Origin: an uncultured Collinsella sp. | Lineage (GTDB): Bacteria; Actinomycetota; Coriobacteriia; Coriobacteriales; Coriobacteriaceae | Assembly: GCA_900547765.1 (NCBI GenBank) | Contig: URIA01000019.1 | Location: forward strand, 1-36,082 | Length of the DNA stretch: 36,082 bases | Direction: 5' to 3' | In this document: one piece after another, positions 29,734-36,082 of the stretch | Numbering within the stretch: position 1 is the stretch's first letter | Layout of the letters: each line of letters begins with the position of its first letter | Position numbers and translations under genes: made by a program | The notes under the pieces: generated by a model | Seen by the model: only the letters and a program-made list of their open reading frames with translations | Database searches by the model: none | What the model was told of the DNA's origin: nothing

Positions 29734-32700
29734 ATGAGATTGATACACAACAGCCGTCTACCGCAGTTTCGCACTCCGTTTGGCGCTGTGACCACTGGAA
29801 CTTCCGTTGCACTCTCGGTGATTTTGGAGGATGCCGATCCCAACCAGGCAACGCTTACGCTGCGCACCTGGGTCGATGAAGTCGGCGAGACCCTGATCCC
29901 AATGGAGCACGAAGGCGATGGCATTTTTACCGGCGAGCTCAAATGCACTGAACCGTGTCTTGTGTGGTACAGCTTTATATGCAAAATCGAGGGCCAGCCC
30001 GAGGTCCGCTTGGGCGCACCGCAGGGTCGCACCGGCGGAGAGGGCGTAACTTACGACTACGCCGAGGTTCCGTCCTTCCAGATTACCGTCTATAAGCACC
30101 GAGAAGTGCGTCCCGAGTGGTACGAGCGTGGCATGGTCTACCAGATCTTCCCCGATCGCTACGCCCGAGATGAAAACTGGCGCGAGCGCACGCTGGCCGA
30201 GGTCGAAAAACCACGCAACGGAATCCAGCGCCGCATGGTCGAGGACTGGAACGAGCCGCCCGTGTACGAGCGCGCCGAAGACGGCTCCATCAAAACCTGG
30301 GACTTCTACGGCGGGTCGCTCAAGGGCATCCAGGAAGACCTGCCTCGCATCGCCGAGCTGGGCTTTACGGCCATCTACCTCAACCCCATTTTTGAAGCCG
30401 CGAGCAACCACCGCTACGACACGGCCGACTACACCAAGATCGACCCGATCCTGGGCACCGAGCAGGACTTTACCGAGCTGTGCCAGGCGGCCGAGAAGCT
30501 GGGCATCTCCATCATTCTGGACGGCGTCTTCAACCACACGGGCGATGACTCGATCTATTTCAACCGCTACGGCAACTACCCCGGCGTGGGCGCGTGGCAG
30601 AGCGAGGATTCGCCATGGCGCGATGCGTTTTATTTCCACGAGGACGGCTCATACGACTGCTGGTGGGGCGTGGGCAATATGCCCGCCATCAATGAGAGCT
30701 CTGAGCTGGTACGCGAGCGGCTCCTGGGCAAGGACGGCGTGATCCGTAAATGGCTACGTGCCGGCGCTCATGGCTGGCGCCTAGACGTGGCCGACGAGCT
30801 TTCCGATGACTTCCTGGCCGAGATCAAAAAGGCCGTGCTCGCCGAGAAGCCTGATGCACTGTTGCTCGGCGAAGTCTGGGAAGACGCCTCCAACAAGATC
30901 AGCTACGGCCATCTGCGTCGCTACCTACAGGGCTCCGAGTTGGACTCTGCTATGGATTACCCCTTCCGCGACATGGTCATCGGCTTTTTGATGGGCTACA
31001 AGAACGCCTACGAGGCCGCTGAGGATATCGAGACCCTGCGCGAGAACTACCCGAGCGAGGCATTGTCCTGCGCGCTCAACCTGCTGTCGAGCCACGACCG
31101 CCCGCGTATCATCTCGGTGCTCGGCGGCGGCCCCGACGAGTCGCAGCTGCCCGAGTGCGAGCGCAGCAAATGGCGCCTGGACGAGAACTCGATGGGCCTG
31201 GCCAAGAGCCGTTTTTGGCTCGCCACGCTCATGCAGATGACCTTCCCCGGCGTGCCTTCGATCTACTACGGCGACGAATACGGCCTGGAGGGTCTAACCG
31301 ATCCGGGCAACCGCCGCACCCTGCCGACCAAGGACCAACTGCACGACTTCGACACGCTGGCTATTGTCAAAAACGCCTCCGCCGTACGCCGCGCACTGCC
31401 GTTTATGATCGACGGCGAGATCAGGGCCTTCGCGCTCAACGACGAGGTGCTGGCATACAACCGCATGGGCAAGGATGGCGAGTCCGCGACGGTTATCATC
31501 AACCGTAGTCTGCGCAATTCGCACCGCGTGACGATTCCGGCGCTCGCCGAATGCGCGAGTGACGTGATCAGCGGTCACGAGTGCGAGATCCACAACGGCA
31601 CGGTCACGCTCGATTTGTATCCGCTGGGCTCGTCGATCATCTATCATCATGCCGAGCAGCGCCTGCAGGAGCCGCTCGATCACGGCGCAGGCGTTGTGTG
31701 CCATATCACCTCGGTACCGACCGATGACGGCAAGCCCGGCACGATCGGCGCACCAACGCGTCGCTTTATCGACCATCTGTCCGCTATGGGCATGCGCTAC
31801 TGGCAGGTCCTGCCCGTCAACCCGACGGATTTCTTCCGCTCCCCCTATGCCGGGCCCTCGGCTTTTGCTGGCAATATCGACCTGCTGCCCGAGAGTCACA
31901 AGGAGCTAGCCGCCGACTTTGAGACCTGGAAGGCCCGTGGCGGCGAGGATGCCGATCCGCTGTACATCGCGTTTAAACATCGCAATGCCGATTGGCTCGA
32001 GAAGTACTGCGTCTATATGGCCGTCAAAAAATACTTTGAGGGCGAATCGCGCCACGATTGGCCGGCAGATGTTGCGCGCTACAACGAGCATCTGATCGAC
32101 GATAAGCGTTTCCACGACGAGGCCGAGCTTCAGGCGTACATGCAGTACCGCTTTGACCTGGCTTGGTGCGAGCTTATGAACTATGCGCACAAGAAGGGCA
32201 TCGAGGTCATCGGCGATATTCCTATGTACGTGTCCGACGATTCGGCAGATGCGTGGAGCGAACCCGAGAACTTCTGGCTGTCCGATACCGGTAAGGCAAT
32301 CGAGATCTCCGGTGCGCCGCCCGACAACTTTGCGCCCGAGGGCCAGGTGTGGGGCAACCCGACGTTCCGCTGGGACCACATGAAGCAGAACGGCTACCGC
32401 TGGTGGATGGATCGCCTACGTCGTGCGTTCTCGCTCTACGACCGCGTGCGCCTGGATCACTTCCTGGGCTTCCACAGCTACTTTAGCATTCCCGCAGGTA
32501 AGGCCTGCGCCGACGGGCGTTGGCTGGCAGGCCCGGGCAAGGACCTTTTCCAGACCGCCTATGACGAGTTGGGGCCGCTCAACTTTATTGCCGAGGACCT
32601 GGGCTACCTGACGCCCGGCGTTCGCGCCATGGCTTCGACCTGCGGCTTTCCCGGCATGGACGTGCTGGAGTTTAGCGACTACGACGTCCGCAACGGCGTG

Positions 32701-33030
32701 CACCCCACGCCGGGCAAGATCCTGTACACCTCGACGCACGATACGTCGACATTGGCCGGTTGGAGCACGCGTTCCTTTGCGGGCGGCGATGAGCCAAGCG
32801 GTGTTGGGGTGGCGGCCAAGCTGATGAGCGACGCGCTGGCAAGCGACGCTCCCCTGGTGATGATGCCGCTGCAGGATGTCCTGGGGCTGGGCGACGACGC
32901 GCGCATGAACGTACCGGGCGTGGCCACGGGCAACTGGACCTGGCAGGCTGACGAGGCCGACGTTGCGGCCGCTGAGGGCAAAACCGCACAGCTCCTGCGC
33001 AACACGCATAGATTCTGGGGCGAAGCGTGA
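29734..33030 (+). CDS. GH13 alpha-amylase (neopullulanase-like)-GH77 4-alpha-glucanotransferase fusion
   Basis: 1098 residues. An N-terminal beta domain (1-125) is followed by a GH13_20-like barrel: MVYQIFPDRYARDENW, TAIYLNPIFEAASNHRYD, IILDGVFNHTG, nucleophile Asp in HGWRLDVADEL, acid/base Glu in LLLGEVWED, and LLSSHDRPR. From about 640 a GH77 MalQ domain follows: YWQVLPVNPTDFFRSPYAG, EVIGDIPMYVSDDSADAW, nucleophile Asp in RVRLDHFLGFHSYFSI, acid/base Glu in FIAEDLGYLTPGV and TSTHDTSTLAGW. It should trim and rearrange maltodextrins released from glycogen or starch. The reading frame runs unbroken through both domains, with no stop at the joint. The start has only a weak ribosome site (GGAC). 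The context suggests joint regulation with the glg operon. Confidence 0.93.
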   Translation: MRLIHNSRLPQFRTPFGAVTTGTSVALSVILEDADPNQATLTLRTWVDEVGETLIPMEHEGDGIFTGELKCTEPCLVWYSFICKIEGQPEVRLGAPQGRTGGEGVTYDYAEVPSFQITVYKHREVRPEWYERGMVYQIFPDRYARDENWRERTLAEVEKPRNGIQRRMVEDWNEPPVYERAEDGSIKTWDFYGGSLKGIQEDLPRIAELGFTAIYLNPIFEAASNHRYDTADYTKIDPILGTEQDFTELCQAAEKLGISIILDGVFNHTGDDSIYFNRYGNYPGVGAWQSEDSPWRDAFYFHEDGSYDCWWGVGNMPAINESSELVRERLLGKDGVIRKWLRAGAHGWRLDVADELSDDFLAEIKKAVLAEKPDALLLGEVWEDASNKISYGHLRRYLQGSELDSAMDYPFRDMVIGFLMGYKNAYEAAEDIETLRENYPSEALSCALNLLSSHDRPRIISVLGGGPDESQLPECERSKWRLDENSMGLAKSRFWLATLMQMTFPGVPSIYYGDEYGLEGLTDPGNRRTLPTKDQLHDFDTLAIVKNASAVRRALPFMIDGEIRAFALNDEVLAYNRMGKDGESATVIINRSLRNSHRVTIPALAECASDVISGHECEIHNGTVTLDLYPLGSSIIYHHAEQRLQEPLDHGAGVVCHITSVPTDDGKPGTIGAPTRRFIDHLSAMGMRYWQVLPVNPTDFFRSPYAGPSAFAGNIDLLPESHKELAADFETWKARGGEDADPLYIAFKHRNADWLEKYCVYMAVKKYFEGESRHDWPADVARYNEHLIDDKRFHDEAELQAYMQYRFDLAWCELMNYAHKKGIEVIGDIPMYVSDDSADAWSEPENFWLSDTGKAIEISGAPPDNFAPEGQVWGNPTFRWDHMKQNGYRWWMDRLRRAFSLYDRVRLDHFLGFHSYFSIPAGKACADGRWLAGPGKDLFQTAYDELGPLNFIAEDLGYLTPGVRAMASTCGFPGMDVLEFSDYDVRNGVHPTPGKILYTSTHDTSTLAGWSTRSFAGGDEPSGVGVAAKLMSDALASDAPLVMMPLQDVLGLGDDARMNVPGVATGNWTWQADEADVAAAEGKTAQLLRNTHRFWGEA

Positions 33031-33074
33031 TAAAACGCCCGATATAGGGTACAGTTACAGACGTTTGAATTTTT

Positions 33075-33102
33075 GCGGGCAGAGCGATCTGCCCGCTTTG
33101 TG
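33075..33102 (+). terminator. intrinsic terminator after the GH13-GH77 gene
   Basis: GCGGGCAG (33075-33082) and CTGCCCGC (33089-33096), 8-bp stem with loop AGCGAT, then TTTGTG. The short T-run suggests partial read-through into the next gene, 17 bp on. Confidence 0.65.
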
Positions 33103-33118
33103 CTGAAAAGGAAGTATT

Positions 33119-33355
33119 ATGGCGCGCTACGATTACAAGTGCTCGAGCTGCGGCAACGTGTTTGAGGTTGAGCATCCCATGTCCGAGACCCCCGAGGTCG
33201 TGTGCCCCAACTGCGGCGCTCCGGCCGCCAAGACGTTCTCGGCCAGCGGCATCAAGTTTGAGGGCAGCGGCTTCTACAACACCGACCAGCGCAGCGGTGG
33301 CTCAAGCACCAGCGCCACGAGTGGCTGCTGCGCCAACTGCCCGCACAGCCACTAG
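33119..33355 (+). CDS. FmdB-family putative regulatory zinc-ribbon protein
   Basis: 78 residues. It begins MARYDYKCSSCGNVFEVEH, the FmdB/CxxC_CXXC_SSSS start, with a second pair in VVCPNCGAPAAKTFSAS; together the four cysteines should bind one zinc. The phrase IKFEGSGFYNTDQRS is typical of the family in actinobacteria and Firmicutes. The end is Ser/Thr/Gly-rich and closes with extra cysteines and histidines (GCCANCPHSH). FmdB-type proteins are small cytoplasmic proteins; their function is not established. The ATG at 33119 has AAAAGGAAG just upstream. It is flanked by terminators on both sides, so it is probably expressed alone or by read-through. Confidence 0.92.
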   Translation: MARYDYKCSSCGNVFEVEHPMSETPEVVCPNCGAPAAKTFSASGIKFEGSGFYNTDQRSGGSSTSATSGCCANCPHSH

Positions 33356-33364
33356 AAACCAATC

Positions 33365-33403
33365 AGCCCCGCGACCAACACCAATCGCGGGGCTATTTCT
33401 TTG
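33365..33403 (+). terminator. intrinsic terminator after the FmdB-type gene
   Basis: AGCCCCGCGA (33365-33374) and TCGCGGGGCT (33385-33394), a perfect 10-bp stem with a 10-nt loop, then ATTTCTTT. Confidence 0.88.
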
Positions 33404-33444
33404 CGCTATGGGTAGCTAATTATCAGGCCAGGTTTCCTTATGAA

Positions 33445-33507
33445 TTGCGGTGAAATAAGGACAGTTTGGCAGGTAGAAGCCGCTATTCAATCCCTATTTC
33501 ACCGCAA
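33445..33507. repeat. 13-bp inverted repeat with 37-bp spacer, intergenic
   Basis: TTGCGGTGAAATA (33445-33457) and TATTTCACCGCAA (33495-33507) are exact reverse complements between the convergent FmdB-type gene and rsmB. No coding frame or T-run goes with it. It has the form of a dispersed repeat or miniature element remnant, or a large hairpin; which one cannot be told from one copy. Confidence 0.75.
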
Positions 33508-33515
33508 CTTAGTAG

Positions 33516-34916
33516 CTACTTGTGGACCAGGCGGGCGCAAAAGTGGCCGTCGTAGGAGTCGGCGTTTACGGGGACGCTTTGGAAAAGTCCGCGGTCGTTT
33601 TGACGTACGGAGACGAGCTTCTTGGCTTGTTCGAACTCGGGTAACTGCAGAATCTGCGCCTCGGAGAGGGGTGCCAAGCTAAAACCTGCGCCCTCGGGAG
33701 AAGCCAAAAACGCATCCACGACTTGCGTGTTCTCTTCATCAAAGACCGAGCAGGTGGCATAGATAAGCTCGCCGCCGGCAGCCACGCGGGCAGCAGCCTC
33801 CTTGAGCATCGTAAGCTGCAGTTTGGGCAGCTCAACCGTCACATCTTTTTCGGTCAGGCGCCAAGGGATCTCGGGATGACGACGCATGGTGCCGGTGCCA
33901 GAGCACGGCGCATCGATAAAGACCGTGTCGAACTTAACCGGCTTGCCAAGCATGGCATCAAACGACGTCAGTACTTCATCAAGCTCGCAGGCATCACCCG
34001 AAACCGTACGAACGCCCTGAATACCGGCCTTATGCAGGCGAGCGAGATTCAGATCGCACTTGCGATCATGCAAATCGAGCGCCGTATGCTGACGCTCATA
34101 GCCCGCACGCTTGGCCTGGCACATCATCACATAGGTCTTGGTGCCACGACCGGCACCAATCTCAAGGCAGCTTCCAGGGCGCGTGGCAGCTGTGGCGATG
34201 AGCTGGGCGTTAAGATCCGAGGCCACGGCAGCAGCGCGCTCAAATACGCCCGACGAAACGGTAACCTGGGCATCAACCGGGGCATGACAGCCCGGGAAGA
34301 CAGGCGCGACGAGCTGCGAGATATACGGATCGGGATTAGTCGCAAAGGCGTTCTCATGCAGAGCCAGCGGCGCGGGCGCCAGATTGCCGGCAAAGTTGAG
34401 CGCACCCTCTGGCGTGTCGAAGGATGCCATAATGCGAGCGCACAGCCAGCGCGGCAGACCCATCAGACGCGACAGACGAACCAATCGTCGCTCAGACTCA
34501 TTCACATCGGACGCCGTAGCAAAGTCCTCAACGTTATCCGCAACCTTGTGCAGCACCGCGTTTGCCAGGCCCGCAGCAGACTTAGCACCACTGCGCACCA
34601 GCTCAACGCCCTGACTCACCGCAACGCGACCCGGCGTATGCAGATAGAGCATCTCAAAAGCCGAGATACGAAGTACCATGCGAACACACGGCGCAACCTT
34701 TTTAGGCTTATCAAGAAACTGATTGAGCAGTTCGTCCAAAATACCCTGCGTGGCGGCAACGCCAAGTGCCAAACGAACCGCAAAAGCGGAATCGCGCTGG
34801 TCAATAGCCTTGGCCGATGCGCGAGAGGACAGCACGTCGCGCGCATACATGCCGCGGCGATCGGCCTCCATCAGCACATCGAGCGCAAGCTTGCGCGCGG
34901 GAGACAGCTTGCTCAT
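33516..34916 (-). CDS. rsmB: 16S rRNA (cytosine-967-C5)-methyltransferase
   Basis: 466 residues. An N-terminal NusB-like RNA-binding domain (SPARKLALDVLMEADRRGMYA to about residue 140) is followed by an RsmB/NOP2-type SAM methyltransferase: CLEIGAGRGTKTYVMM is motif I, the DTVFIDAPCSGTGTMRRHP segment holds one cysteine and YATCSVFDEENTQVVDAFL the catalytic one. It methylates C967 of 16S rRNA. The ATG at 34916 overlaps the fmt stop as ATGA, so translation is coupled; upstream in-frame starts lie within fmt. The fmt-rsmB order is widespread. It ends 8 bp from the 13-bp inverted repeat; no terminator is evident. Confidence 0.95.
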   Translation of the reverse strand: MSKLSPARKLALDVLMEADRRGMYARDVLSSRASAKAIDQRDSAFAVRLALGVAATQGILDELLNQFLDKPKKVAPCVRMVLRISAFEMLYLHTPGRVAVSQGVELVRSGAKSAAGLANAVLHKVADNVEDFATASDVNESERRLVRLSRLMGLPRWLCARIMASFDTPEGALNFAGNLAPAPLALHENAFATNPDPYISQLVAPVFPGCHAPVDAQVTVSSGVFERAAAVASDLNAQLIATAATRPGSCLEIGAGRGTKTYVMMCQAKRAGYERQHTALDLHDRKCDLNLARLHKAGIQGVRTVSGDACELDEVLTSFDAMLGKPVKFDTVFIDAPCSGTGTMRRHPEIPWRLTEKDVTVELPKLQLTMLKEAAARVAAGGELIYATCSVFDEENTQVVDAFLASPEGAGFSLAPLSEAQILQLPEFEQAKKLVSVRQNDRGLFQSVPVNADSYDGHFCARLVHK

Positions 34917-35833
34917 GACAATACACCCCAGATAAGATCGGCACCCTGCAAGCCAGCAGCCCAAGCAGAAGCAGTCATAGCACGCTTGCCATCAGGCTTA
35001 ACCTCGAGCAGTTCAACCGAGCCATCAGAAAGGCCCAGGTAAACACGCTTGGCCTTAACGAGAACCTGACCCTCGCCGAGCGATACATCAGCCGCCGCAG
35101 CATCGAGCACACGCACGGTCTTGCCGGCAATCACGCAACGAGCAGGCGCGGTATCGGACGAAGCGAGCACATGACGCACGCAATCGAGCGCCGCCATTTG
35201 CGGATCCAAGCGCATCTCCTGCTTAGAAATCTTGGCAGCATGGGTAACAAGCGCCTCATCCTGTTCGATCCACACGGCGGTGCCATCGGCAAGAGAAGGA
35301 AGCGTATCGGCAAGCAGTTTGCCGCCGAGCTCAGCGAGCTCCATAGTCAGCGCCTCGGCATGCTTACCGGCAACCGAGGTCGAGGCCTGCGCACAATAGG
35401 CGCCGGTATCCACGCCATGCCCAATGCGCATAATAGAAACGCCAGCAATCTCATCACCAGCAAGAATGGCACGCTGAATAGGAGCAGCCCCACGCCAACG
35501 AGGCAGCAAGGACGCATGAACATTCACAATACCAAACGGCGCTATATGCAGCACCTCATCAGGCAAAATACAGCCATAAGCAGCCACACAGAAAATATCA
35601 GCCTGGGCAGCCTGGAGCACCTCAACAACCTCAGGCGTCATACGATTGGCCTCAACAACCGGCAACCCCAACTCAAGCGCCTTAGCCTTAACAGGAGAAG
35701 GCTCAAGCTTCTTACCACGCCCACGAACAGCATCAGGACGAGTAACAACAAGTGCAATCTCGTTCCCAGCCTCAACAAGCGAAGTCAGCGAAGGCACAGC
35801 AAAATCAGGCGTACCCATAAACACAATACGCAT
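34913..35833 (-). CDS. fmt: methionyl-tRNA formyltransferase
   Basis: 306 residues, usual length. It formylates the initiator Met-tRNA with 10-formyltetrahydrofolate. The start is MRIVFMGTPDFAVPSL. The formyl-folate binding and catalytic region is FGIVNVHASLLPRWRGAAP with the catalytic Asn and His, then MRIGHGVDTGAYC with the catalytic Asp. The C-terminal OB-like domain binds tRNA. The ATG at 35833 has GGGGAG about 9 nt upstream. rsmB overlaps its end by 4 bp. A minus-strand terminator lies about 120 bp upstream, so a promoter for the fmt-rsmB pair is expected between 35834 and 35950; I see no convincing -35/-10 pair there. Confidence 0.96.
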   Translation of the reverse strand: MRIVFMGTPDFAVPSLTSLVEAGNEIALVVTRPDAVRGRGKKLEPSPVKAKALELGLPVVEANRMTPEVVEVLQAAQADIFCVAAYGCILPDEVLHIAPFGIVNVHASLLPRWRGAAPIQRAILAGDEIAGVSIMRIGHGVDTGAYCAQASTSVAGKHAEALTMELAELGGKLLADTLPSLADGTAVWIEQDEALVTHAAKISKQEMRLDPQMAALDCVRHVLASSDTAPARCVIAGKTVRVLDAAAADVSLGEGQVLVKAKRVYLGLSDGSVELLEVKPDGKRAMTASAWAAGLQGADLIWGVLS

Positions 35834-35949
35834 AAAGAACGTCTCCCCTCAACCAAAGCCGAGACGGCTACAAACAACAGCGGAAAGCCAAGTACCCAGC
35901 CCATCCGCAAGAACAATTCAACATGAACAAATATACCCAAAACCAAAGA

Positions 35950-35975
35950 AAGAGCCGCAATAAAAGCAGCTCTCT
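35950..35975 (-). terminator. intrinsic terminator of the gene upstream of fmt
   Basis: On the minus strand AGAGCTGC and GCGGCTCT form an 8-bp stem (one G-U pair) around TTTTATT, followed by TTCTTT. It ends transcription coming from the right edge. Confidence 0.7.
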
Positions 35976-36032
35976 CTCAACAAAGACTATCAGCGAAGAC
36001 GCCCATCCCTGGCCCGACGGCACCCGGGCGAG

Positions 36033-36080
36033 TCAAGCAGCGTCAACGTAGTCCCCGGGGCGCCCGCCTATATCGTCCCG
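36033..36080 (-). CDS. possible C-terminal end of a minus-strand gene, unidentified
   Basis: Fifteen codons ending DDIGGRPGDYVDAA and a TGA stop, open to the right edge and followed after about 60 bp by a minus-strand terminator. The other two frames also stop within this edge, so the frame is only a guess from amino-acid composition. Family cannot be determined. Confidence 0.25.
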   Translation of the reverse strand, partial: RDDIGGRPGDYVDAA

Positions 36081-36082
36081 CG

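Noticed and set aside
35980..36082. Right-edge minus-strand sequence resembling the 3' part of RNase P RNA (CTGCTTGA ... GGGATGGGCGTC)
   Set aside because: The expected ACAGAA and closing P1 stem do not follow, and the match is short; a gene end is at least as likely.
1..36082. CRISPR arrays, insertion sequences, integrases, toxin-antitoxin or phage-defence genes
   Set aside because: No regularly spaced repeats, transposase-like proteins or defence domains are seen on either strand.

Overview
The window looks like chromosome from a GC-rich, gut-type actinobacterium of the Coriobacteriia, most likely Collinsella or a close relative. This is an inference from combined traits: high GC, a Firmicutes-style glgC/glgD pair, a LoaP/NusG-paralogue-led glycan operon, and Lys/Ala-rich tails on glycogen enzymes. 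No rRNA or other species-level marker is present.

Left part (1-17.6 kb, all minus strand, read right to left): a surface or exopolysaccharide operon. It begins with a putative promoter near 17.6 kb and a leader of about 300 nt. The gene order is then a LoaP-like antiterminator, a priming sugar-phosphate transferase, two GT4 glycosyltransferases, a radical SAM protein, a polysaccharide pyruvyl transferase-family protein, an FrhB-like iron-sulfur protein, a GT2 glycosyltransferase, a GT4-like glycosyltransferase, a Wzy-like polymerase, a second pyruvyl transferase, a Wzx-like flippase, a second FrhB-like protein, a membrane acyltransferase with a G9 tract, and rfbA-rfbB for dTDP-sugar (probably rhamnose) synthesis. 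rfbB runs off the left edge. Most genes overlap or nearly touch. The pathway implied is a lipid-linked repeat unit that is primed, elongated, decorated (pyruvyl/acyl, and possibly redox or radical chemistry), flipped and polymerised. The genes vary in base composition, so the cluster is a mosaic. Several carry long, near-perfect hairpins inside their coding sequence, most strikingly at matching positions in both FrhB-like genes.

Middle (17.6-19.6 kb): about 400 bp with no recognised gene, a tRNA-Ala(GGC) with its own promoter and terminator, then a HAD phosphatase-thiamine pyrophosphokinase pair, all on the minus strand.

Right part (19.6-33.0 kb, plus strand): a glycogen locus, glgB-glgP-glgC-glgD-glgA, followed by a separately promoted GH13 amylase-GH77 glucanotransferase fusion. 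GlgC/GlgD make ADP-glucose, GlgA elongates, GlgB branches, GlgP phosphorolyses, and the fusion enzyme can process the resulting maltodextrins. The regions upstream of glgB and of the fusion gene share TGGTAAAAC-type sites, suggesting one repressor or activator. GlgA and GlgB both end in long Lys/Ala-rich low-complexity tails.

Right end (33.1-36.1 kb): an FmdB-type zinc-ribbon gene (+) faces rsmB and fmt (-). A 13-bp inverted repeat lies between them. A minus-strand terminator precedes fmt, and the last bases may hold the end of another minus-strand gene.
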